In this document: positions 1-5,060 of the stretch, piece after piece
Layout: every line of letters begins with the position of its first letter
Position numbering within the stretch: the first letter of the stretch is position 1
NCBI GenBank assembly: GCA_031254445.1
Contig: JAIRUL010000239.1
Location: forward strand, 1-6,978
From: Chitinispirillales bacterium
Lineage (GTDB): Bacteria > Fibrobacterota > Chitinivibrionia > Chitinivibrionales > Chitinispirillaceae
DNA: 6,978 bases
Reading direction: 5' to 3'
Made by a program: the position numbers and the translations under genes
The notes under the pieces: model-generated
What the model saw: only the letters and a program-made list of their open reading frames with translations
What the model was told of the DNA's origin: nothing
Database searches by the model: none

Positions 1-27
1 CGTAGATTTGGGGCGGGTTGGATGGTT

Positions 28-54
28 TTGACGTTGATGTTGACTTTGACTTTG
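28..54. repeat. TTGAC(G/T)-type hexamer tandem repeat
   Basis: Four consecutive hexamers ttgacg, ttgatg, ttgact, ttgact plus a partial unit. Each contains a TTGAC-like string that looks like a -35 box, but no matching -10 lies 16-18 bp downstream, so I treat it as a simple repeat rather than a promoter. It abuts the stem-loop at 54-77. Bases 1-168 hold no gene I can support; frame 1 of the + strand is open from base 1 to a TGA at 82-84 and could be the tail of a gene off the left edge, but it is repetitive and unconvincing. Confidence 0.5.
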
Positions 55-77
55 TGTGGCGGCTTTAGCCGCCACAC
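54..77. repeat. Perfect 10-bp stem-loop with TTTA loop
   Basis: Arms gtgtggcggc (54-63) and gccgccacac (68-77) are perfectly complementary around the tetraloop ttta. The stem is GC-rich and strong, but it is not followed by a T-run on the + strand, so it does not fit a classical rho-independent terminator. It could be a transcript-end structure of a gene off the left edge, or a dispersed palindromic (REP-like) element. Confidence 0.6.
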
Positions 78-80
78 GTT

Positions 81-99
81 ATGAAGCCGTAGGCTTCGT
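81..99. repeat. Second stem-loop, 8-bp stem with GTA loop
   Basis: Arms atgaagcc (81-88) and ggcttcgt (92-99) pair around gta, with one T-G wobble near the base. It lies only 3 bp after the preceding stem-loop and about 70 bp before mtnA, so the two form a tandem hairpin pair. Function unknown. I see no SAM-riboswitch consensus around it. Confidence 0.5.
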
Positions 100-122
100 C
101 TGAAAAAGATTTAAAAGAATTT

Positions 123-168
123 GATTTTAAAAGATTAAAAGATTAAAAGATTAAAGGATTAAAAGATT
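123..168 (+). repeat. AT-rich GATTAAAA tandem tract forming the mtnA leader
   Basis: After gattttaaaa (123-132) come four 8-bp units, gattaaaa, gattaaaa, gattaaag, gattaaaa (133-164), then gatt directly against the ATG at 169. The single A-to-G change in the third unit creates the AAAGGA Shine-Dalgarno at 153-158. The 16-mer ttgattttaaaagatt (121-136) recurs exactly at 2689-2704 before an unrelated gene. Loss or gain of one unit downstream of the AAAGGA would change the SD-to-start spacing by 8 nt. Confidence 0.75.
153..158 (+). promoter_or_regulatory. Ribosome binding site of mtnA (AAAGGA)
   Basis: AAAGGA lies 10 nt before the ATG at 169 and is embedded in the GATTAAAA repeat tract. It supports 169 as the start. 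Confidence 0.7.
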
Positions 169-1263
169 ATGGCACGATTAAAAACTATCGAATGGCAGAA
201 CAACTGCGCCCGTATCATCGACCAAACGTTGTTACCCGAAAAAATCCACTACCTCGACATCACCGCCATCGGCCAAATGTACGAGGCGATAAAGGTGCTG
301 CGCGTCCGCGGCGCCCCCGCAATCGGCGTAGCCGCCGCTTTTGGGCTCTACCTCGGCGTACGTGATTTCGATGGCGGCAACGGCAGCGACGGCGGCAACG
401 GCAGCGGCAACGATGATATTCACACATTCTTAAACCACGTAGATGACCGCGCCGCCTATCTCGCCGCCGCCCGCCCCACCGCCGTCAACCTCTTTTGGGC
501 TATTGACCGGATGCGAAAATACGCCCATCATGCCGCAGCCTCGTCCGGCTCGAATGCCGATATCAACAACTTAAAGAAAAACCTCCTTGAGGAGGCTCTT
601 CGCATCTTCGAGGAAGACAAGCGCATGTGCCGCGCGATAGGCGAACACGGCCTTGAGCTGATTAAAGATAAAAACTGCATCCTCACCCACTGCAACGCCG
701 GCGGCCTAGCGACCAGCGAGTTCGGCACCGCGCTTGCGCCCATCTACGTCGGGCAGGAGCAGGGGCTGTCGTTCCGCGTCTTTGCCGACGAGACGCGCCC
801 GCTCCTGCAGGGCGCGCGGATCACCGCGCTTGAATTGAGCGAGGCGGGGATTCCTGTGACGGTTATCTGCGACAATATGGCGGCCTCCGTTATGTCAAGC
901 GGGCAGGTGCAGGCTTGCATCGTCGGCGCCGACCGCATCGCGGCGAACGGGGACACGGCGAATAAAATCGGCACGTTCGGCGTGGCGATAATGGCGGCGT
1001 ACCACAACATCCCGTTTTACGTGGCCGCCCCGTCGTCGACGTTCGACTTGTCGATCCCTAGCGGCGCGCGCATCCCGATAGAGGAGCGGGGCAGGGAGGA
1101 GGTGGCGGTTTTCTGCGGCGCGAAGAAGACAGTTCCCGACGCGGCGGCGGTGTTCAACCCGTCGTTCGACGTGACGCCCTCTAAGCTGATTGCCGCGATT
1201 GTGACGGAGAGGGGGTTGATTTACCCGCCCTATGCGGAGAATATTGCTAAGATGTTGGCTTGA
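169..1263 (+). CDS. mtnA: S-methyl-5-thioribose-1-phosphate isomerase
   Basis: Cytoplasmic aldose-ketose isomerase of the methionine salvage pathway, converting 5-methylthioribose-1-phosphate to 5-methylthioribulose-1-phosphate. It is 364 aa, close to the usual ~350 aa of this eIF2B-related family. Visible family motifs are VRGAPAIGVAAAFG (46-59), THCNAGGLAT (173-182) with the expected catalytic Cys175, ADETRPLLQGARITALEL (206-223), CDNMAASVM (234-242), VGADRIAANGD (252-262) with the expected catalytic Asp255, NKIGTFG (265-271) and a C-terminal NPSFDVTP (330-337). These correspond to the Cys160/Asp240 pair of the Bacillus subtilis enzyme. The start at 169 is supported by AAAGGA 10 nt upstream. 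An unusual Gly/Asn/Ser-rich insert (about residues 69-83) follows the RGAPAIG segment. No other methionine-salvage gene is in the window, so it appears to be transcribed alone or with a gene off the left edge. Confidence 0.96.
   Translation: MARLKTIEWQNNCARIIDQTLLPEKIHYLDITAIGQMYEAIKVLRVRGAPAIGVAAAFGLYLGVRDFDGGNGSDGGNGSGNDDIHTFLNHVDDRAAYLAAARPTAVNLFWAIDRMRKYAHHAAASSGSNADINNLKKNLLEEALRIFEEDKRMCRAIGEHGLELIKDKNCILTHCNAGGLATSEFGTALAPIYVGQEQGLSFRVFADETRPLLQGARITALELSEAGIPVTVICDNMAASVMSSGQVQACIVGADRIAANGDTANKIGTFGVAIMAAYHNIPFYVAAPSSTFDLSIPSGARIPIEERGREEVAVFCGAKKTVPDAAAVFNPSFDVTPSKLIAAIVTERGLIYPPYAENIAKMLA
373..408 (+). repeat. 18-bp in-frame direct repeat in mtnA
   Basis: Two copies, ggcggcaacggcagcgac (373-390) and ggcggcaacggcagcggc (391-408), differ only near the last codon. 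They encode GGNGSD-GGNGSG and make a flexible low-complexity loop inside the enzyme. Being 18 bp long, copy number can change without a frameshift. Confidence 0.8.
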
Positions 1264-1316
1264 CGGCCCTGCGAGCGGATACGGCGAAATTTTACCATAA
1301 TTTTACATTTTTGCGC

Positions 1317-1345
1317 TTGACATTGGCTAGCACCTATCCTATATT
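1317..1345 (+). promoter_or_regulatory. Sigma70-type promoter TTGACA-N17-TATATT
   Basis: A perfect -35 (TTGACA, 1317-1322) is separated by 17 bp from a near-consensus -10 (TATATT, 1340-1345) on the + strand. It starts 54 bp after the mtnA stop and would drive the cold-shock-domain gene at 1486, giving an untranslated leader of roughly 130 nt. Long leaders are typical of cspA-type genes. The rest of the 222-bp gap holds a small inverted repeat and no gene I can support. Confidence 0.72.
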
Positions 1346-1359
1346 AACGGTATGGATGC

Positions 1360-1373
1360 TACGATTTATCGTA
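1360..1373. promoter_or_regulatory. Inverted repeat TACGAT-TT-ATCGTA in the cold-shock gene leader
   Basis: The perfect 6-bp arms 1360-1365 and 1368-1373 lie about 8-21 nt after the predicted transcription start. This could be an operator or a short 5'UTR hairpin. The octamer tatattaa occurs at 1340-1347 (over the -10) and again at 1372-1379. Function is not established. Confidence 0.35.
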
Positions 1374-1485
1374 TATTAATTTTGTAAAATATTCGTTGAT
1401 AATCGGACGTAGTGTATAGCGAGCGGCTGCTGCTAGCGCGGCGCGTGGGTTCCGGGGTATCAACACTTAGACAGGATAGCGGCTT

Positions 1486-1698
1486 ATGCAATGCGGTACG
1501 GTTCTTTTTTTCAACGACATTAGCGGGCGGGGGAAGATTATCACCGACGGCGGGGAGTTTATCGGGGTGTCGCACAAGGCGCTGAGGCGCGACGGCTACC
1601 GGGCTTTGGACGAGGGCGAGCGCGTCAGCTTCGAGAGCGTGCGCCGCAAGTCGGGTCTTGAGGCGCACGGCGTGGAAGTAATCGATAATCGCGCCTGA
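1486..1698 (+). CDS. Small cold-shock-domain (CspA-like) protein with degenerate RNP motifs
   Basis: A 70-aa protein that lines up with the whole CspA-type OB fold: GTVLFFN (4-10) matches the GxVKWFN strand, ISGRGKII (12-19) sits at RNP1 (consensus KGFGFI), EFIGVSHKAL (24-33) at RNP2 (consensus VFVHFSAI), and DGYRALDEGERVSFE (36-50) matches the DGYKSLDEGQKVSF loop closely. The aromatics of RNP1 and RNP2 that stack on RNA or ssDNA in classical cold-shock proteins are replaced by R15, K17, G27 and S29, leaving only F8/F9 of the aromatic patch. It may bind nucleic acid through basic residues or have another role. The start is supported by AGGA (1473-1476), 9 nt upstream, and by the promoter at 1317-1345. 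Its last 74 bp overlap the 3' end of the deacetylase gene on the opposite strand. Confidence 0.75.
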   Translation: MQCGTVLFFNDISGRGKIITDGGEFIGVSHKALRRDGYRALDEGERVSFESVRRKSGLEAHGVEVIDNRA

Positions 1699-2608
1699 AC
1701 TTGACGATAGGCGTCCCTTTGGAGAAGTGCGGCATTATCAGGGCTATAGCCTTGGAGGCGGCGTCTGAGAGCGGCGGCAGCGACAGCGGCTGCGTTGTGG
1801 GCTGTGATGTTGGCGGTTGCGGCGGCGGCGATGCCGCTGATGCCGCGCGTTTGACGATATCGTCAGCCGAGTCGAACCTGTAGACGCCGAATACCGGCAG
1901 CATCTCCGGCGGCGCGCGGCGATGGCCTCGATAGGCTGTGGCGTACTCGTAGCCTACGGATTTCGCGGCGTCCCACACGCGCCTATCCCAGCTGCCGAAC
2001 GGGAACGAGAGGCTCTTTACGGCCGCGCCGGTTATATCCTCAAGCATCGCCTTGGAATCGCTAAGCTCCCTGATCAATCCCCTATCGTCAAGCCATACTA
2101 AATTTGCGTGGGTGAGCGAGTGGCTTCCGACCTCGTGCCCGTCGTCGGCGATTTCGCGGAGCATGGCGGCGGTCATGTGGCAGGTTTGGCCCATCACGTC
2201 CCAGCTGCCGGTTTTGCCGACGAGGGCGGCGACGGGGAATACCGTGGATTTGATGCCGCGCTCCTTAAGCAGGGGATAGGCGTTGTCGTAGAATGCTGTC
2301 AGGCCGTCGTCGAACGTTATTGCGGCTCTAGGCGTTATTGTTGACGCGGTATGTTGTGATACGGTAATCGTCGCAATATTATTATTTTTCAGGCTATCAA
2401 GCGCCTCGCCGAAGTTATTTTTTGATGTACCGGACATATTAAGCCGCGGCTTCTCGTCAATGCTGTGGAATAGCAGCCCTACCGGCGATGGGTTGTGTAT
2501 GGACGAATCGCGCCGCGGCAGCAACGACATTGCAAGCGCTGCGGCTAATCCGGTTAATGTCGGGATAATAGCAATAGCGACGGCAGTTGTAATTATCGCG
2601 GTTATCAT
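1625..2608 (-). CDS. Membrane-anchored polysaccharide deacetylase (NodB domain, PgaB/IcaB-like)
   Basis: A 327-aa carbohydrate esterase 4 (NodB fold) protein, probably removing N-acetyl groups from an envelope or exopolysaccharide with a divalent metal. Residues 2-30 form a hydrophobic segment (signal anchor), then PVGLLFHSID (42-51) resembles the start of PgaB/IcaB-type deacetylases. The catalytic motif TFDDG is at 98-102 (D100 putative base, D101 metal), the metal-binding HSLTH at 163-167 (H163, H167), preceded by HEVG, and SFPFG at 201-205 replaces the usual R/Y-PYG. A proline-rich linker (261-280) leads to a tail whose end is antisense to the cold-shock gene. The ATG at 2608 is the first start after an upstream in-frame TAG at 2635-2633; no Shine-Dalgarno is visible before it. 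No positive charge precedes the membrane segment while PRR follows it, which is odd for an exported protein. Substrate unknown; no polysaccharide synthase is nearby. Confidence 0.88.
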   Translation of the reverse strand: MITAIITTAVAIAIIPTLTGLAAALAMSLLPRRDSSIHNPSPVGLLFHSIDEKPRLNMSGTSKNNFGEALDSLKNNNIATITVSQHTASTITPRAAITFDDGLTAFYDNAYPLLKERGIKSTVFPVAALVGKTGSWDVMGQTCHMTAAMLREIADDGHEVGSHSLTHANLVWLDDRGLIRELSDSKAMLEDITGAAVKSLSFPFGSWDRRVWDAAKSVGYEYATAYRGHRRAPPEMLPVFGVYRFDSADDIVKRAASAASPPPQPPTSQPTTQPLSLPPLSDAASKAIALIMPHFSKGTPIVKFRRDYRLLPRRAPQDPTCGARSRS

Positions 2609-2616
2609 AGTATAAT
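2587..2616 (+). promoter_or_regulatory. Candidate promoter TTGTAA-N18-TATAAT for the zinc-ribbon gene
   Basis: A consensus -10 TATAAT (2611-2616) lies 18 bp after TTGTAA (2587-2592, 4/6 match to TTGACA) on the + strand. It would give a leader of about 105 nt for the gene at 2730. It overlaps the 5' end of the divergent deacetylase gene, whose own minus-strand TATACT strings (complements of 2609-2614 and 2623-2628) lie in the same bases but lack a good -35. Confidence 0.45.
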
Positions 2617-2671
2617 AAATATAGTATATGCGCTAATGGGTTGGTTAATATCCAAAGTCTTTAAAGCCTTT

Positions 2672-2690
2672 AAAATCTTTTAAAGATTTT
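2672..2690. repeat. 19-bp palindrome AAAATCTTT-T-AAAGATTTT
   Basis: Perfect 9-bp arms (2672-2680 and 2682-2690) around one central base, lying in the leader of the zinc-ribbon gene. It is all A/T except one G and one C, so as RNA it is a weak hairpin; as DNA it could be a protein-binding site. TTTAAA recurs several times across 2655-2700. Confidence 0.45.
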
Positions 2691-2720
2691 GATTTTAAAA
2701 GATTGAAAAGATAAAGGATC
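2689..2720 (+). repeat. AT-rich leader related to the mtnA leader, with AAAGGA ribosome binding site
   Basis: The 16-mer ttgattttaaaagatt (2689-2704) is identical to 121-136 before mtnA, followed by gaaaagataaaggatc, which resembles the mtnA GATTAAAA/GATTAAAG units. AAAGGA (2713-2718) lies 11 nt before the ATG at 2730 and is the ribosome binding site of the zinc-ribbon gene. Confidence 0.65.
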
Positions 2721-2729
2721 AACATATTT

Positions 2730-3014
2730 ATGGGAAAAAGTTCATTCGTATGCCCCAACTGCGGCGCGCTCCTACAGGCCGGCGCCCGCGTTTGCCGCGA
2801 CTGCGGGTCGGACGAAAATACGGGGTGGTCGGACGGCACCTACATGGACGGGGTTGATTTGCCATTCGACGACGACGAGTACGAGGAGGCGCGCGCGCGG
2901 GAGTTTTCGCCGCCTAGCGAGGGCGGCAAGGCGCGGGTTTACGTTGATTGGAGGATGGTTGTCGGGGTATTGGTTGCAGCGGCAATGCTGTTGGTGTTCG
3001 TGTTTCGTAGGTAG
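2730..3014 (+). CDS. Zinc-ribbon protein with C-terminal membrane segment
   Basis: A 94-aa protein. An N-terminal zinc ribbon uses CPNC (C8, C11) and CRDC (C22, C25) to make a four-cysteine metal site. It is followed by SDENTGWSDG (27-36), an acidic stretch VDLPFDDDEYEEARAREF (42-59), a short linker, and a hydrophobic segment MVVGVLVAAAMLLVFVF (76-92) ending in RR. The likely topology is tail-anchored, with the ribbon in the cytoplasm and two arginines at the C-terminus. I recognise the pattern (ribbon, TGWS, DxDLP acidic block) as a conserved small family seen in PVC-type bacteria; no function is assigned to my knowledge. The start is supported by AAAGGA at 2713-2718. It is convergent with the methyltransferase gene, with 43 bp between the stops and no convincing terminator there. 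Confidence 0.85.
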   Translation: MGKSSFVCPNCGALLQAGARVCRDCGSDENTGWSDGTYMDGVDLPFDDDEYEEARAREFSPPSEGGKARVYVDWRMVVGVLVAAAMLLVFVFRR

Positions 3015-3057
3015 GGGCAGGGGCGCAACGTTTGGGGTTGACGTCGTTGATTTTGGT

Positions 3058-4293
3058 TTAGACCATTTTTTCGCTTACCACGATATACTCATACAGCATT
3101 GTATTAACTGTTTTTCCAACCTTATTTGTTGGAGAATTTTTTGACGGCATTGATTTACTGCTTAGTGCTCTTTCGTAGGTAACCAAATGCTTAAATCCGG
3201 TTTGCTCGAATTTTTCGGCGATAAACTGGTCGGTGGGGAGTTGTACGTTTTTTACAGTGCGGTTGCCGACGACATAAATTGACTTACCGCCTTTTCTGAT
3301 GCTTTTTGCAACCCTTTGGATAGAATCGCCCAAATCGTTGTAAAAAGCCGAGACCTCCAACGCGCGCTTGCTGTCGAGCGTATCTATTTCTGAGATATAG
3401 TCTGCTATTAACCCGTTTTTAATAACGTTTTTGGGTTTAATGCCACCCATCAGCATTCCATCGATTTTTCTGGCGTAATCTATGCCAAGCCATTCATTGG
3501 AAAGGGTTGAAAATTGCCCGTAAGCCACGGTTGTGCGACTGTCACCGTATGGTGGACTTGTCAAAACGGTGTTAAAAAAACTGTTTTTAGGCTCGAATAC
3601 GGAGTATTGCACATTTATATTGATATGTTCGCTCAATTTTGGAAAATAAAAGTTACGGTAACGATAGATTGAATCGCTCAATTTGTTAAGATAAACATCT
3701 ATCACATCTGGGTTGAAGTGTAGCATATCCTCCGATTTCATACGAAAGAGCTTAAACTCGTTGTTGCGGGTATACGAACATTCGCGCACGGTTTCTGAAA
3801 AAGGGATTAAGAAAAAACGCCGAATATTTTTATCTGAGATTTTGTCTATAAAATGTTTAATAACCGTAAGATAGTCAATCACTTTTTGTGAGAACCAAAA
3901 ATCAATATTGGTTATTTGAGGTTTTTTCAATGCATCAATGTTCTTTTCTTTTTTCAAGAATTCACAAACATCGTTTCTAAAACGTTGTTTCGCTTTGGCG
4001 AGTTTGTCTAATGATACGATTGTAAACTTGACTTTGGAAATCAAGACTGCCAACGGGTTTATATCAAAACCGTGCATTTCGGTTAATCCGCATTCTAAAC
4101 CGCTTGCAAATGAAGATCCGGAACCGCAATAAGGGTCAAGCAACACGCCGCTTTTCACGTTCAATTCATTAAGAATTTCAATACCGATTTGGGGTAGCAT
4201 AGTTGCGGGATACCTATGCAGATTTGGATAAACCGACGCATAGGATTGGCCGATAAAGTCATATTTTGGATTGCGGATGACTTTATATTTCAT
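3058..4293 (-). CDS. Site-specific DNA methyltransferase of the R-M module, probably N4-cytosine
   Basis: A 411-aa SAM-dependent DNA methyltransferase. Motif I is LLDPYCGSG (51-59) for SAM binding, followed by HGFDINPLA (74-82), typical of motif II. The catalytic motif IV is TSPPYG (245-250); S-P-P-Y favours N4-cytosine, although adenine methylation is not strictly excluded. YPNLHRYPATMLPQ (22-35) before motif I matches a conserved N-terminal segment of this class. Motif I precedes motif IV, with about 185 residues between them, probably holding the target recognition region. RKGGKSIYVVGNR (333-345) looks like a later core strand. Its ATG overlaps the endonuclease stop (ATGA, 4293-4290), so translation is likely coupled. 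It should protect host DNA from the neighbouring nuclease; the site is not known from sequence, but MvaI/BcnI relatives recognise CCWGG or CCSGG. The gene is clearly AT-richer than the surrounding chromosome. Confidence 0.9.
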   Translation of the reverse strand: MKYKVIRNPKYDFIGQSYASVYPNLHRYPATMLPQIGIEILNELNVKSGVLLDPYCGSGSSFASGLECGLTEMHGFDINPLAVLISKVKFTIVSLDKLAKAKQRFRNDVCEFLKKEKNIDALKKPQITNIDFWFSQKVIDYLTVIKHFIDKISDKNIRRFFLIPFSETVRECSYTRNNEFKLFRMKSEDMLHFNPDVIDVYLNKLSDSIYRYRNFYFPKLSEHININVQYSVFEPKNSFFNTVLTSPPYGDSRTTVAYGQFSTLSNEWLGIDYARKIDGMLMGGIKPKNVIKNGLIADYISEIDTLDSKRALEVSAFYNDLGDSIQRVAKSIRKGGKSIYVVGNRTVKNVQLPTDQFIAEKFEQTGFKHLVTYERALSSKSMPSKNSPTNKVGKTVNTMLYEYIVVSEKMV

Positions 4294-4970
4294 AGGTCTC
4301 TGATATTCTGAAAAAGTAACGGTAACTTATCTTCATGCGCCCTAAAACCTGTTCCGTGATTTCGCGCCATCGTGCCTTTGTCGTGCAACCGCAAATCTAC
4401 AACAATATTTTCTTCTCGAAATTGGTCTGCAAGCAGTTCCGGCGATGTTCCTTTCATTAGCTGCGCTCTATAATAATGAAAGTATTCAACGCCGTCCCGC
4501 TCGTCCGTAAATGTTGAAACTAAAAGCAACGCAGGTATTTTTTGGATAAATCTGTTTGCCAACGCTTGCAATGGCCACGTAGCTACCAGTTCACCCGAAA
4601 TATGCCTAACCGAAATATCTGTTTTTTTAACGTCAAGGAATAAACCGGCGCTATTGGGTTTTAATGACATGGTGTAGTAAAGTCCTTGCCTTCCGTCTTT
4701 ATCCAAACTTCCGTATTTTTTTACGGCTTCAAGCGGCGGCATTTGCCAAACCTTGTTGTTGAAAGTAAAGAGCGTAATGAAATTATGACTCTTTGTTCGA
4801 TGCGCTTTCAACTCGGCACCCTCGATATCGGGGCGAGCGTCATTGTTCTCGTCAATGTTCAGCAAGGTTTCCAAAGTATACCCAATGCCTGTCGGTCCCT
4901 TCCTCATGTTCGGAACAAAACCGCGTTCTTTTACCATTTTAAACTTCGCCATAAATTCTGTTATCGTCAT
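4290..4970 (-). CDS. Type II restriction endonuclease, MvaI/BcnI family
   Basis: A 226-aa nuclease from the ATG at 4970. Family features are KGPTGIGYTLETLL (24-37) and the active-site pattern PDIEGAELKAH (47-57), where D48, E53 and K55 form D-x4-E-x-K as in MvaI (D50/E55/K57), then FITLFTF (64-70) and a C-terminal RNHGTGFR (203-210). MvaI and BcnI are monomeric nickase-like enzymes that cut CCWGG and CCSGG by successive nicks, of about 240 aa; the length fits. The frame extends upstream to a TTG at 4991 (7 more residues), but neither start has a clear ribosome binding site; I prefer the ATG. The gene comes before its methyltransferase, which it overlaps by 4 bp. It lies 90 bp after the roadblock gene on the same strand, so it may have its own promoter or be read from that operon. 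Base composition is AT-rich, consistent with horizontal gain. Confidence 0.9.
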   Translation of the reverse strand: MTITEFMAKFKMVKERGFVPNMRKGPTGIGYTLETLLNIDENNDARPDIEGAELKAHRTKSHNFITLFTFNNKVWQMPPLEAVKKYGSLDKDGRQGLYYTMSLKPNSAGLFLDVKKTDISVRHISGELVATWPLQALANRFIQKIPALLLVSTFTDERDGVEYFHYYRAQLMKGTSPELLADQFREENIVVDLRLHDKGTMARNHGTGFRAHEDKLPLLFQNIRDL

Positions 4971-4987
4971 AGCATCTTTCAATGTTT

Positions 4988-5007
4988 GCAAAATTGCGTT
5001 ACAACGC
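4988..5007. promoter_or_regulatory. Overlapping inverted repeats upstream of the endonuclease gene
   Basis: GCAA-AA-TTGC (4988-4997) and GCGTT-AC-AACGC (4996-5007) are two small perfect inverted repeats sharing two bases, 18-37 bp before the endonuclease ATG on the minus strand. The position suits an operator or attenuator for the R-M module, but no controller (C-protein) gene is seen in the window, and the arms are short enough to be chance. Confidence 0.3.
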
Positions 5008-5060
5008 CCTCACAACCATGACAGCTCTAATAACTCATTGTTAAATACCAACCCCAAAAG

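Noticed and set aside
28..68. TTGAC hexamers as -35 boxes of an mtnA promoter
   Set aside because: No acceptable -10 at 16-18 bp from any of the copies.
54..110. Stem-loops before mtnA as a SAM riboswitch or terminator
   Set aside because: No riboswitch core sequence is recognisable and no T-run follows either stem.
373..408. Repeats in mtnA as part of a CRISPR-like array
   Set aside because: Two adjacent in-frame copies without spacers inside a coding gene.
528..1010. Minus-strand reading frames inside mtnA
   Set aside because: Shadows of a clear, motif-complete enzyme in GC-rich sequence.
1366..1668. A 100-aa minus-strand reading frame antisense to the cold-shock gene
   Set aside because: Lies over the promoter, leader and coding part of a recognisable gene; no family resemblance and no ribosome binding site.
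3026..3056. Possible terminator between the convergent zinc-ribbon and methyltransferase genes (CAACG ... CGTTG then ATTTT)
   Set aside because: Only a 5-bp stem with a 14-nt loop and a short T-run; too weak to call.
4971..4991. TTG at 4991 as the endonuclease start
   Set aside because: Adds seven residues with no better ribosome binding site; the ATG at 4970 is preferred but the TTG is not excluded.
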